The position numbers and the translations under genes were made by a program. 25,546 nt of DNA from contig BFEA01000011.1 in NCBI GenBank assembly GCA_003427395.1, forward strand, positions 3,556,949-3,582,494, given 5' to 3'. This DNA is from Chara braunii. Lineage: Eukaryota > Streptophyta > Charophyceae > Charales > Characeae. This document shows, one piece after another, positions 1 to 9,330 of the stretch (within the stretch, counting starts at the first letter, position 1; the number at the start of each line of letters is the position of its first letter). The notes beneath the pieces were generated by a model, which ran no database searches, had not been told where the DNA came from, and worked only from the letters and a program-made list of their open reading frames with translations.

Positions 1-105
1 GGCCCTGACACAGTCGCCGAAGGCCTGTTTTTCGTGTCTTTAGGAACTCAAAACATGCCGCGTCCGCCGTTTCTTTTTTTTTTTTTGGTTCTTTCTTTTC
101 TACGT

Positions 106-319
106 CGCAATTCTCTACCCCCATCAAATGCGGTGCGTCAACGGGACACGCCCGCGGTCCATAGCTGGGCCAAGTACTGGTGGTTTAAGGGGGCAACTTA
201 TCATCGAGACGCCGCAATTCTCTACCCCCATCAAATGCGGTGCGTCAACGGGACACGCCCGCGGTCCATAGCTGGGCCAAGTACTGGTGGTTTAAGGGGG
301 CAACTTATCATCGAGACGC
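106..319. repeat. Exact tandem duplication, 107-bp unit x2
   Basis: Bases 106-212 are repeated without a mismatch at 213-319. A degenerate echo of the unit's end (a 'cttatcat' core followed by 'tatcatcatta') recurs near 405-435, so an older tandem family is likely. No coding content is apparent. The complete identity indicates a recent duplication or an assembly duplication. Confidence 0.95.
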
Positions 320-339
320 CTATCATCATCATTAGTTGA

Positions 340-887
340 TCCGGACCAACCAGCGACTCATGCCCTCTACTCACCCACCACAGACCTAGCTGATATTAAG
401 GGGGATACTTATCATTGAACAGCTATCATCATTATCTTTGATCGTGACCTCCTCCCAGCCCTATGGTTGTGTATGTGTGTATGTACTCGGTATCTTAGAT
501 GTGTGCCCGTACGTGGTTGTGCTATCTGGGGTGGTATCTCTGTTTATGGGTGTATGTGGTAGAAACAGGCCTATCTGGACAGGACTCCCCCCAAAGTCCG
601 GCACCGGACTCGAACATGTGACCTACAGTATGAACCTGGAGGGTTCTACCACATGTACTTCCATGGGAAGTGGATATAACCTGTGTAATGACTGGGCTGG
701 GGGAGATCATCAGAGCGACCAAATCCAACAACAACTAGCAACCAACGTGAAGTCTCTAGGCGAGCATACAACATCCATGGACTGAACCCCGGGTGGTGCG
801 CAGGCAGTGTCTGTAATAGTACCATGCGTCAGCCCAGGGGAGTGTGTCCAGCCGTGCGTCATTCTAACGCCCTGTCGGTGTCCATAC
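340..887. other. Spacer without recognisable gene; one tRNA-like B box
   Basis: I see no protein gene here. On the minus strand, around 600-625, there is a good RNA polymerase III B-box match (core TGTTCGAGTCC), and a sequence resembling the middle of a tRNA lies just 5' of it on that strand (about 625-660). This suggests a worn tRNA-derived SINE. Open frames in the region have no protein-like composition. Confidence 0.4.
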
Positions 888-972
888 GCAAGGCTGCGGA
901 GTTTTGAACCCGCAACCTCATACCACAATGCGCATTTCCAACCGGTGCTCCAACCACTGAGCTACATCAACT
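888..972 (-). repeat. tRNA-derived SINE head (degenerate tRNA)
   Basis: Read on the minus strand, the segment has a near-perfect D-arm/A box (core TAGCTCAGTGGTTGGAGCA, with a GCTC/GAGC stem) and a T-arm/B box (core GGGTTCAAAACTCC) whose stem is TGCGG/CCGCA. The anticodon stem does not pair, so this is not a functional tRNA. The arrangement is that of the pol III promoter head of a SINE. The body, in the direction of transcription, would run toward lower coordinates. Confidence 0.6.
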
Positions 973-1015
973 GGACCACTATTAATTCTTTTGGCCCGGG
1001 TGCTGGGGTGCTGGA

Positions 1016-1050
1016 GGGGGGGGGGGGGGGGGGGGTTTTTTTTTTTTTTT

Positions 1051-1106
<56 letters not shown>
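1016..1106. repeat. Homopolymer block G20-T25-G46
   Basis: Three consecutive pure runs occur: G at 1016-1035, T at 1036-1060 and G at 1061-1106. The second G run could form stacked G-quadruplexes. Such lengths are hard to sequence, so the exact counts are doubtful. Frames crossing the block encode only poly-Gly/Phe or poly-Pro/Lys and are not genes. Confidence 0.95.
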
Positions 1107-1107
<1 letters not shown>

Positions 1108-1274
1108 CCTTTTTTTTTTCAGTTTGATCATGCAGGGGTGCTGGGCCACGTACCCGATCCCCCGCAGACCCAATCCGTTGAAAAAAAATGGTGGGAGCCC
1201 CCCCCATTTTTTATTCAACGGGAATTTAACGAGGTAGGGGGAATTAAACAGCTTTTAACTGCAGTTTAACTCCA

Positions 1275-1297
1275 CCCCCCCCCCCCCCCCCCCCCCC
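1275..1297. repeat. Poly-C tract (23 nt)
   Basis: An uninterrupted run of C. Together with the G blocks just upstream and the T-rich stretch at about 1498-1526, it makes 1.0-1.5 kb a low-complexity zone. No gene is visible between these tracts. Confidence 0.9.
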
Positions 1298-1537
1298 GGT
1301 TAAAAGGACACTCAGCACCTGAAACCCTGTGAACAGGAGTTCACGGTCGTGAGCGGGGGTGATAGCACGTTCACCCGGCTGCGTCCACGTACGGTGGGTA
1401 GGCACTGAGCTAAAGACATGAGCAACAACTTGCAATGAGCTTTAGTTTTATGTGTCAACAAGATGGAGGATTCCATAGCAGCCAGTCAGCCTATGATTTT
1501 TTTTTTTTTTATTTTTTTTTTTTTTTAACTCGCCCCC

Positions 1538-1650
1538 ACCAGTGTTAGTGGTGCTGATAAGAGCAGACACCACTAGCACCTGGGGAGAGGCTCCATCTAT
1601 TGGTGGGGAGCATCACCTGCTGGAAAGCGGGTCCAGCATCCCTTATACAA
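1538..1650 (+). repeat. Dispersed hairpin-bearing repeat, copy 1
   Basis: This segment matches the reverse complement of about 5810-5918 over roughly 100 bases, including 'tattggtggggagcatcacc' and the following 'tgctggaaa.cgggtccagc'. It contains an imperfect hairpin at 1542-1579 (GTGTTAGTGGTG against CACCACTAGCAC). Worn relatives occur near 2725-2800, and a tail-only piece near 3705-3735. I do not recognise the family. Confidence 0.75.
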
Positions 1651-1814
1651 ACTGAATTTGGAGTACATCAGAAAACAATTGTGGGGGGTTCCTGCCAGCA
1701 TTGATTACCCTGGGTTCCAGGGGATAAAACATCCATCAGGTTCCTGATCCAATCTCTTACCTGGTGAACGGCTCAGCAAAGGAGACGAGGAGATCCGAGC
1801 AAGGTCGGCCGGGA

Positions 1815-2048
1815 TTACTTGTGTTCAGCACACCACCTGGCAGACAATTCTTTGTATTTGTCTTGAAGTTTGCGACACACTGCAATGACATCGCTCCGCT
1901 GTTGGAGCACGCCAGCCTGGTTTTGATGCTGCTGTTTTGGTGGCATGCTTGCAAAGTTGCTGCACCCAAAAAAGATAGGCGAAACACCGTCCAGGGCAAG
2001 CTCCTCCTGCCTAGCATGGGTTCTGCATTTCTGGCTGTCATTGACCAC
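1815..2048 (-). CDS. Possible coding exon, unknown protein
   Basis: An open minus-strand frame of 77 codons has a composition unlike the surrounding repeats. It contains a Gln-rich stretch (KQQHQNQAGVLQQ) followed by a charged, helix-like tail (CRKLQDKYKELSARW). The first codon of the frame is ATG, but nothing else fixes it as a start. The stop lies at 1815-1817 and overlaps a weak GT splice donor, so it could be an exon. I recognise no domain, and it may be a chance open frame or a retroelement remnant. Confidence 0.2.
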   Translation of the reverse strand: MVNDSQKCRTHARQEELALDGVSPIFFGCSNFASMPPKQQHQNQAGVLQQRSDVIAVCRKLQDKYKELSARWCAEHK

Positions 2049-2053
2049 CTCAA

Positions 2054-3159
2054 TCTACAGCTAGAAACACAGAATCCGTGCTAGGGAGGAGGAACTTGGC
2101 CCTGGAATGCAAATAAAATGTGAACAGTCAGTAAAGTAGTCCATTTTGATTACTCCAGGGGCAAAAGAGGGGACTCAGGGAGTTAGTACTTGTACATACA
2201 AAGCAGCCAGGCATCACAAGTCCTCAAGGCCCCATATAAAGGGCAAAGTCCCACAACTCTACATGGAAAGAAGGGTGGAACAGCGTTCTTTTTTAGCAGG
2301 TGTGCCACCCCCTGCCTTCCTCTCTGAAAATACATGGCTATTCATTCTCTAGCTATGCTGAAGACTCCAAGACTTGTGAAGTGTGCTAGGAACTTGAAAC
2401 TCAAATGCCAACTCATCCTCCCCACTAGTGGGACTTCTTTTTTTTTCCGGAAAGTTCTGAAAACTTTGAGGACAAGCCCACACACCTCTACCCACCTGTT
2501 TCATATCTGACCATGACTATAGATGAACGGCTGGAAACACTGTCAAGGGAACTCGAGCACGTAAGTGGGAACCCGTCTCACGCACCTCACGGAAGCCCAC
2601 ACCCCTAGAGAGGCTATCTTTCTTTCTTTGATGATAAAAAAAAGTTAAACAATCATCATTCTGCAACGCCTATATCCCAAGAATAGTGAGATAATCTTTC
2701 GACTGTAGGCATTTTTTGCAGGGTTGATGTCTCCAGTCTATTGGTGGAGACACTGGACAGCTGCACTTGGTCTTGCTGGAAACTGGGCCTAGTGTCACTT
2801 GTGCACATGTCCAATCCTACAATCCCCTAGAGACCCTCGTTTTTCAAGTTTTTGTTAAAAAAAAAAAGCATATTTGATTTCATTCATCTACATCTATCTG
2901 GATTTGAACTCAGGTGTATATTTCAACCCATGAATCCCCCCCAGCCGCGGTCGCCGCAGTCACAACTGCGGCTTGCAGTCATGGCTGCGACCTCGCAGTC
3001 ATGACCGCGGCCGCGTAGCAGCCAGACGGGGAGGGTTTCAGGGGTGGGGGTTGGGGATTGGGGTTCCGGAACCCCACCCCTACCCCCTAGAAAACACAAA
3101 AGTGAAAAAAAAACATTTGGGGAGGGGGGTTTGGTGGGTGAAAAACAATATATGATTGA
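2054..3159. other. Spacer with no recognisable gene
   Basis: I see no coding region. Notable contents are a minus-strand B-box-like motif near 2890-2905, a GC-rich stretch of repeated 'gcagtcat' and 'ccgcgg' words at about 2945-3012, and the degenerate relative of the hairpin repeat at 2725-2800. Confidence 0.4.
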
Positions 3160-3211
3160 TTAATTTTGTAGATCTGATTGATTGATTTTTTGATTGATTG
3201 ATTGATTGACC

Positions 3212-3242
<31 letters not shown>

Positions 3243-3262
3243 GGGGGAAGGGTCTCCCAACC
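3160..3262. repeat. (GATT)n array with conserved G-rich boundary, copy 1
   Basis: An imperfect (GATT)n array ends at 3240 and runs directly into GTGGGGGAAGGGTCTCCCAA (3241-3260). The same junction recurs at 3415 and 4755, and inverted and degraded at 10,784-10,802. A recurring tail plus boundary of this kind suggests the 3' end of a dispersed retroposon rather than independent microsatellites. Confidence 0.8.
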
Positions 3263-3263
3263 C

Positions 3264-3330
3264 CCCCCTCTCCCTCCCCCCCCGCGCGCGCACACACATA
3301 CCCCCCCCCCCCCCCCCCCCCCCCCCCCCT

Positions 3331-3361
<31 letters not shown>
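3264..3361. repeat. C-rich, CG and CA microsatellites with 29-nt poly-C
   Basis: A C-rich stretch, a short (CG)n/(CA)n segment, poly-C at 3301-3329 and a (CA)n array to 3361 follow each other. Translated frames are Gly/Val/Cys simple repeats, not proteins. Confidence 0.9.
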
Positions 3362-3390
3362 CGGAACCCGACGTTTTTTCTTTTTTTCAC

Positions 3391-3482
3391 ATTGATTGAT
3401 TGATTGATTGATTGGTGGGGGAGGGGTCTCCCAACCCCACGCTCCCCTGCTGCACACACACATACACACACACACACACACA
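3391..3482. repeat. (GATT)n array with G-rich boundary, copy 2, plus (CA)n
   Basis: (GATT)n at 3391-3414 joins GTGGGGGAGGGGTCTCCCAA at 3415-3434. After a short spacer comes a (CA)n array at about 3454-3482. It is preceded by a T/C-rich run (3373-3388), as in copy 3 near 4710-4727. Confidence 0.85.
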
Positions 3483-3509
3483 TGAAACGGTTTTCACCTT
3501 TTGCAGACA

Positions 3510-3680
3510 CAGATGCGGATCCCAGGGCTCGATCCCCAGACCTCGCCGTACCTGACCTTACCTGTGTACAGTATCAAGTCGACCCTGTGAGTCTTGAACC
3601 CATGACCATTTTTGAACCGGGCCCAGTGCCCAAGGCTGGTATTACCAATAAGAAGATTGTGGGTTGAGGCCGGGGGCCTC
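3510..3680. repeat. tRNA-like (SINE) fragments
   Basis: A B-box match on the plus strand (GGGCTCGATCCCC, about 3526-3538) and one on the minus strand (GGGTTCAAGACTC, about 3588-3602) lie within 80 bases. Both are flanked by short tRNA-like words. I read these as two decayed tRNA-derived elements in opposite orientation. No intact cloverleaf can be drawn. Confidence 0.35.
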
Positions 3681-3947
3681 ACAGTCTGCCCAGAGTGACC
3701 GAACCAAACTTGCTGAGAAGCGGGCTCAGCGTCCCTCATGTGGAGATGGTGATGATCTTAGATAATGCTAATGATGATGATGATTAGTATCTATAAAGAC
3801 TATAGAAGCATATGCTATATCAGCAGTTCTGGCCTCCTGTGTTAGTAGTTGAAAGTTGTCTGTCGTAGGACTGAGTAGTTGTCGGGTCTTGAACCTTAGA
3901 CCTGTCGAAGTAGGGGTCATACCTGCATAGGGGTCATAGTTATTGAA

Positions 3948-4031
3948 GTTCTGAAAGGTCAAGGTCGTAGCTGCTACAGTTCTGAAAGGTCAAGGTCGCA
4001 GCTGCTACAGTTCTGAAAGGCCAAGTCCGCA
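3948..4031. repeat. 31-bp tandem repeat, 2.7 copies
   Basis: A unit beginning GTTCTGAAAGGTCAAGGTCG is present at 3948-3978 and 3979-4009 with one change, and as a diverged partial copy at 4010-4031. The repeats lie about 210-290 bases upstream of a TATA-like motif (4239), the layout expected of enhancer repeats in a retrotransposon LTR. That reading is tentative. Confidence 0.8.
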
Positions 4032-4238
4032 AACTTCCGGAAGGTCCGGAAGTGGCCTTTCAAGTTTCTTATCACGTTATACACAGTAGGCCAGAGGCAA
4101 GTGGGCAAGTGGTGAGTCCAACTTCGCTTAGTCAGCGGTACCCAGTCCCAGTCTCACTTTGCACAGTCAGCAAGTACCATGAGGGACTGCGTGCACCATG
4201 GGCCCGGTGGAAAAGGGTGGACCAACGACCTACAGAAG

Positions 4239-4245
4239 TATAAAT
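4239..4245 (+). promoter_or_regulatory. Candidate TATA box (LTR-like promoter)
   Basis: TATAAAT is followed 26 bases later by a pyrimidine-rich 'ttcattcattc' start-like element, then 'cgtgag..atgcggaagcgctg'. A similar arrangement, with TATAAAG at 14,260-14,266 followed by 'actcattcgcatgag' and 'gtggaagtgctgaggcacttgtgcg', suggests two related polymerase II promoters, probably of retroelements. No primer-binding site or LTR ends were identified. Confidence 0.3.
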
Positions 4246-4727
4246 CAAGAGGCAGCGTCCAGTCGTTCATTCATTCCTGCGTGAGCCATGCGGAAGCGCT
4301 GCCCAAGCGTCTTGTGCGAGGTGTGTCTGCAGATGCCCGAGGTCAAAGTGGGCTTGAAGAAGTCAGTGCGCCATAGTTAGTTGTAGCCGGCGGCCATAGC
4401 TGCCATAGCTAGCGTTAGGTGTTAGTGTGGGTGTACGTGTGTGTGATGCAGGAGTGAGTGAGGGGTATTCAGGGTGATCCAGAGTTGAGTATGTGTGAAC
4501 AGTGGTGTTGGACACAGTGACGAGAGTTGGGATGTACTGCAGGCGCTGATGCGCCATAGCCTGTTGAAGCGAGTTGCATCTCAACTTTGTTCTTGGTTTC
4601 AATATCTCTGCGCTTTGAGTGGGCGCTTGGCGCCAGTGTGAATTACCATCTGTTTGCATGTATGCGAAGTGGAGAAGAAAGTGGGTCTGATTGCACACAC
4701 GGGAACCTGCTGTTTTTTTTTCCCATT

Positions 4728-4775
4728 TGGATTGATTCGTTGATTGATTGATTGGTGGGGGAGGGGTCTCTCGAA
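4728..4775. repeat. (GATT)n array with G-rich boundary, copy 3
   Basis: A short (GATT)n array ends at 4754 and joins GTGGGGGAGGGGTCTC. Sequence beyond the boundary differs from copies 1 and 2, as expected for an inserted element end meeting unrelated flanking DNA. Confidence 0.8.
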
Positions 4776-5410
4776 CGGGATCTTTGACAAATCTCATCTC
4801 AACAGACGATATGACTTCTCTTTAGTGGCGATGTCTCAAATTTGATACGGGAAATTGACCAGGAAGCACACCTTCTCGCTGACAAACCAAAACTGTTGAT
4901 AGCCAACAACACATATTCGTTCCCTTTGAAAACTGACCGAAACACCGTCTCCTTTTTACACAGTCCTCTCACGATTGGATCATCACACAGAGCGTAGAGG
5001 TTGCCTTGTAAGGGCTACAACATAACCACAATTGAGAGGGGAACTGACATATAGCATTCACTTTTCTCGTATATGTTTCAAGGAAAACCTCCTGTCAAAA
5101 GGCCATTCTCAGATCTTCTCAGAACAGTCTCTCCCTAGCTTGTATACTGCATGCTCATCATTCCTGCATTATAACCCATCGTGACACTCCGCGCGCAGCC
5201 AGTGATAGTGTGCAAGAGAACGAGCAGTGACACGACTCCTGCATCACGAGCAAGTTGACTGTTTTCATCCTTTCTCACCACTCTCCTCCTTTTGCCCAAA
5301 ACTACTCAATGGACTATGCCTCTCACCTCACAATAGCCCAAATGAGAGGAGGTGACTTCAACCGGGCTGCTCTCACACGACATTCTGAGTGTTATGCGTG
5401 CTCGTTTCTC
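4776..5410. other. Spacer with no recognisable gene
   Basis: Sequence of average composition. It has no long protein-like frame, RNA gene or repeat that I can support. Confidence 0.4.
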
Positions 5411-5491
5411 ACAGGGGTCTCAGGGGAAATCCAGACCACAGGGGTCTCAGGGGAAATCCAGACCACAGGGGTCTCAGGGGAAATCCAGACC
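5411..5491. repeat. 27-bp minisatellite, 3 exact copies
   Basis: Units at 5411-5437, 5438-5464 and 5465-5491 are identical (each begins ACAGGGGTCTCAGGGGAAAT). The period is a multiple of three, so the plus frame encodes a nonapeptide repeat (TGVSGEIQT), but nothing else supports a gene. Confidence 0.95.
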
Positions 5492-5558
5492 TCAGCACAT
5501 GAGCCTCAAGGAGTATTCGAGAGCGAGAAGGACGTGCTATTTCGAGCTAAGTAGTTTT

Positions 5559-5572
5559 TCCGGATATCCGGA
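5559..5572. repeat. TCCGGA palindrome
   Basis: TCCGGATATCCGGA is a perfect 14-bp palindrome, followed by further scattered CCGG/CCGTA words to about 5643. It resembles in miniature the TCCGGA-rich block at 25,236-25,381. Confidence 0.7.
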
Positions 5573-5809
5573 TGACCTTAGACCATCCGTATTATCCGGC
5601 CGAGAAATGGGCTACGGATAAAACCGGAAATTCACTTTCCGGGGGCTGCACAAAATACTCGCACGGCCCGACTTCTCTGTTTGGGGCCGCAAGGGGTTCA
5701 TGATTTTCCCGACGAACACCCCCGCGTCGAAAAACGGTAGTAGGCCCAACCGATTTTGAAAAAAGAAAGGGCCTGATCTGGGCCATCAATCCGCAGAGAT
5801 CGACGGCCG

Positions 5810-5918
5810 AGATCGGGCACGCTGGACCCGTTTTCCAGCAGGTGATGCTCCCCACCAATAGACGGAGCCTGTCCCCGGGTGCTAGTGGTGTCTGACCCAG
5901 TCAGCACCACTAGCACTG
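5810..5918 (-). repeat. Dispersed hairpin-bearing repeat, copy 2 (inverted)
   Basis: Inverted relative of 1538-1650. Here the hairpin is nearly perfect: GTGCTAGTGGTG (5879-5890) pairs with CACCACTAGCAC (5905-5916). The inner CTGAC/GTCAG pair extends the stem to 17 bp with one bulged base and a 3-nt loop. Confidence 0.8.
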
Positions 5919-7200
5919 TAGGGGTGTGTGTGTTTTGAAAAAAAAATAAAAAAATAAAAAAATTCGATTTTGGTGGGCCTACCGCTGCGCGATTGGGTGC
6001 GCTGCGCAGGAAACCGGCCCCACCGCCCCTCGCTCTGGAACCACCAATGGCCCGGTGCCCGTTGCTGCCCTCCCACAGGCCTGCCTCACGCTTCAGCACT
6101 CTCGTGTCGTCATCGCAATCCGTCGCAATCTCGACAACGGGTACGTGAACTCCCCTCCATGAAATCCTTGCCACCACCATGCCCTCCTCTTCTTCTTCTT
6201 CTTCTTCTTCTTCTTCTTCGGATCCCTGGCAAGGTTTGCCCGGGTGGTGGGTGGTCCCTGGGGATCTTTGATTCCCACGGTGTACCCCCATCTATAGAAC
6301 ATTAAGTATGGCGTATGGGTCCTGTTTTTCAGCCCGTGAAAAAACTGCTGCCTGACGGGTAAGGTCGGCTTGGCTCTTGGTTTTTGTACATTAGACCTGG
6401 TAGAAAATAGAATAATAAAACCTTTTTGATGTGGGAACGACGGGTAGTTTGTGGTTGCTAATTTTTCAAAATTTTTCAAAAATTGTTTTATTTTATTTTA
6501 TTTGGCCCAGAGTCTGATTATAGGCCCCTGCCTAATTTTTTCCGGGACTCACTCAACGGTTGAAAGGTCTTAGGCACTTGCGAACGGCGCCCGTACTTCA
6601 GGCCCACAAGAAAATGGGACAGATTTATGCAGAAAAAAGTGACTGGTTTCAAATTTTTTTTTGGGTCCCGGTTCCGGTAGTGTGAGTACGACGGGGTTCT
6701 TCTTCTTCTGTGTCTTCTTACGGGCCAGTTCACAGTCCACAGCTCGGATACACTGTAGTACATTTAAGTGCGCAATATGGATCGATCATCCCTTTGATCA
6801 GATTCCCGAAACATGGGCGTGAGTCGACAGTGAGTCGACAGTGATATTTGAGGCGCTGCTCGCCTACCTTCTGATGATGGAAGTCATGGTATGTGATGCG
6901 CAGAGAGTTGCTGCCGACCAGATGTACCGAGGATATGACAGACCATGCATGGTGGGTGGGATATGTGGATAGCAGAAAGGACGGAGGGAAGCGGGGGAGA
7001 GAGAAAGATTGTAGGCAATCATGAGCTATAAAGCAGGAGGGGCTATGCTCCTTCTGCTGAGTGGTCGATGATCCCCCTGATGAGACTTTTATACGCCAAG
7101 TCGAAACGCGTCGAGGAATTGCGTATGTGTGCGATGTTTGGCAAGTGTTACCCATCTTGTCCTCCGTGTGAACAGTGTTTGGTCTGTTCGATAGTACCCT
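5919..7200. other. Spacer with (TTC)n array, no recognisable gene
   Basis: Contains a (TTC)n microsatellite at about 6187-6219 and several short A- or T-rich runs. Open frames exist on both strands, but their composition is that of translated simple repeats or random sequence. I support no gene. Confidence 0.4.
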
Positions 7201-7412
7201 GAATTCTTCTTCTTCTTCTTCTTCTTGATCTTCTTCTTTTTCTTTGTTATGTTCCTTATTCTTCTCTTTCTTATTCGTCTTCTTCAGTTTCTTCTTGTTA
7301 TTCCTCTTTCTCCTCCATATGTCTCTTCCTCTTACTTTCTGGTTCTTCTCATTCCTGTTGCAAGGTCGCTGGTTCTGACTTACACATGAGCATGTTCGAA
7401 CAGGTCTGGTGC

Positions 7413-7469
<57 letters not shown>

Positions 7470-7800
7470 GGGGGGGGGAGGACGACGAGGAGCAGAACAC
7501 GGAGAAGGCAAGTTCGAGGAGAAGGAATCGGAAGACGAAGTAGAAGAAGAAGAGAAAGAAGAAGGAGAGGAAGGAGTCGAAGAGGAGGAGGAAGACTAGG
7601 AGCTAGGTTGGAGGAGGAGAAGAAAGAAGAAGAAGAAGTCGGCGTGCAGGACGATGTGGAGGATGTGGATTTGAGGAGTAGGAGGTGCGAGGGAAACAAG
7701 GATTAATGGAGGGAGTAGGATCAAGGAAGGGAGGAGCGGCAACAGGAGGAGCGGTCTGCAAGAGAGCGACAATTTTTTTTCCCCTTTTATTTTAACCATT
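7201..7800. repeat. (TTC)n, (GA)n, poly-G and purine-rich domain
   Basis: A (TTC)n array lies at about 7205-7228 with TTCTT-rich sequence to 7310. (GA)n runs at about 7414-7459, poly-G at 7459-7478, and A/G-rich sequence follows to 7770. The long frames here are Arg-Glu, Leu-Ser or Pro-Leu repeats and are not genes. Such purine strands can form H-DNA. Confidence 0.85.
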
Positions 7801-7807
7801 CATCCAG

Positions 7808-8021
7808 CCATCAATCAATCAATCAATCGAACGAGCATTTTCCATCGTTAGATTGATTGATTGATTGATTAAAAAAATGAGAATTATTTTTTTTTTAAGT
7901 TGGAGCGCAGTCGGGAGAGGGTCAGGCTAGGGCGCGGAGGGTCGTTAGAGGGAGAGAGAGGGTCGGGCGTGGCTTGGGCGGGAGTAGAAGAAGAAGACTA
8001 TGTCAAGCGGAAGAAGAGAAA

Positions 8022-8052
<31 letters not shown>

Positions 8053-9330
8053 AAGGGTCGGGGCTGTGGCGTTTGCCCTTTTTTTTTTCAAGAAATCTTA
8101 GAAAAGGCGGCGTGGGAGGGGTCAGGGCAGACAAAAGGGGAGGGGACAATCAATCAATCTAATGATCTTTTCCGATCGTTGGATTGATTGGTTGATTGAT
8201 TGATTAATTAATTTTAAAATAGGAAAAAAAATATAACCGGTTTTTGATTGAATAACTATAAAAAGATAGGATAAACTGTCGTGTTTCTATCAGAAGAAAA
8301 ATCAAAGTTAACAACAAAAAGCTAGTAAACATCAGAAAGATGGGTATCAGCATAGGAAGATGTATTGATGTACCAAATTGGCTAATAATTGAAGGTTGAT
8401 GCAAAGTGTTCCACCACTTTACAGAGAATTTCATTGTTGGTATATTTATGAGACCTATACAAACAAAACGGAACGCGGTAGGTCGAGCCACGGCGAGGAG
8501 GGTCGAGAGAGGGTCGGGGAGGGTCGGACAACGGTCGCACCAGGCCGGGGAGTATTGGGAGACGGAGAGAGAGTGACACACGAGGGTCGGGGAGGGTTGT
8601 GCCAGGGTTCGACCAGGGCAGGGTAGGTCGGGAGAGGGAGAGAGAAGGTCGGGCGAGGGTCGCGGAGTGTCGGGCGTGGCTTGGGCCGGGTCGGGAGGGT
8701 CGATATACGGAGAGAGAGGGTTGGGCGGGGGTCAAGGAGGGAGGATCAGGGAGGACTAGGCCGAGAAAGGAGGAGAGAGGGGGTGGGGGGGGAATAGATA
8801 GCGGGCACAAAGTAGAAGAAGAAGACCATGTCAAGCGGAAGAAGAGAAATAAGAAGAAGAAGAAGAAGAAGGGTTGGGGCCGTGACGTTTGCTTTTTTTT
8901 TTCAAACAAATCTTAGAAAAGGCGACGTGGGAGGGGTCAGGGCAGACAAAAGGGGAGGCGACAATCAATCAATCAATCAATCTAATGATCTTTTTCGATA
9001 GTTGGATTGATTGGTTGATTGAATGATTACTTAATTTTAAAATAGGAAAAAAAATTATAAAAACGGAACGCATTTGGGCGATGGTCGGGCCACGGCGAGA
9101 AGGGTCGGGAGAGGGTCCGGGAGGGTCGGGCAACGGTCGCACCAGATCGGGGAGTGTTGGGAGACGGAAAGAGAGTGACACGCGAGGGTCAGGGAAAGTT
9201 GTGTCAAAGTTGGGCCAAGACGGGGTAGGTCGAGAGAGGGAGAGAGAGGTTCGGGAGAGGGTCCGGGAGGGAGGACTAGGGAGGAGAAGGGGGAGAAATG
9301 TGTGGGTGGGGGGGGGGTAAATAGATAAGG
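7808..9330. repeat. Tandem array built on (TCAA)n/(TTGA)n hairpins
   Basis: Two long units (about 7984-8810 and 8811-9330) share a GAA-rich segment with 'tgtcaagcggaagaagagaaa', a T-run, 'gggaggggtcagggcaga', an inverted tetranucleotide hairpin, and then a region rich in 'gggtcggg'. The hairpins are at about 8148-8208 and 8962-9029, and a third, earlier copy is at 7808-7872. In each, (ATCA)n and (GATT)n arms enclose a short spacer related to 'atgatcttttccgatcgtt'. Unit 1 is longer because of the organelle-derived insertion at about 8237-8464. Confidence 0.8.
8237..8464 (-). pseudogene. ccmC: Mitochondrial ccmC fragment (NUMT)
   Basis: The minus strand encodes the C-terminal part of CcmC, the inner-membrane haem-handling subunit of System I cytochrome c maturation. 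Visible features are GLINIPTMKFSVKWWNTLHQ, corresponding to the conserved WWNTLHQ segment of CcmC, and then a hydrophobic transmembrane helix rich in Leu, Ile and Phe ending near ETRQFIL. The N-terminal half of the gene, with the WWD region, is absent. The paralogous repeat unit at about 9050-9065 lacks this stretch and runs straight from an A-rich run to 'acggaacgc'. The fragment is therefore an insertion of about 228 bases into the repeat, i.e. mitochondrial DNA transferred to the nucleus. It is not expressed as a functional gene. Family identification is from recalled CcmC sequence pattern. Confidence 0.75.

Noticed and set aside
888-972. Functional tRNA gene on the minus strand
   Set aside because: D- and T-arms are good, but the anticodon stem does not pair and the acceptor ends do not match.
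3080-3510. Frames encoding INQSINQ and CVCVC repeats
   Set aside because: These are translations of (GATT)n and (CA)n microsatellites.
5255-5554. 99-codon frame containing a TGVSGEIQT repeat
   Set aside because: The repeat comes from a 27-bp minisatellite and the rest has no protein character.
7386-7706. Long Arg/Glu-rich open frame over the GA tract
   Set aside because: It is translation of (GA)n, poly-G and purine-rich sequence, with no protein-like composition or start context.
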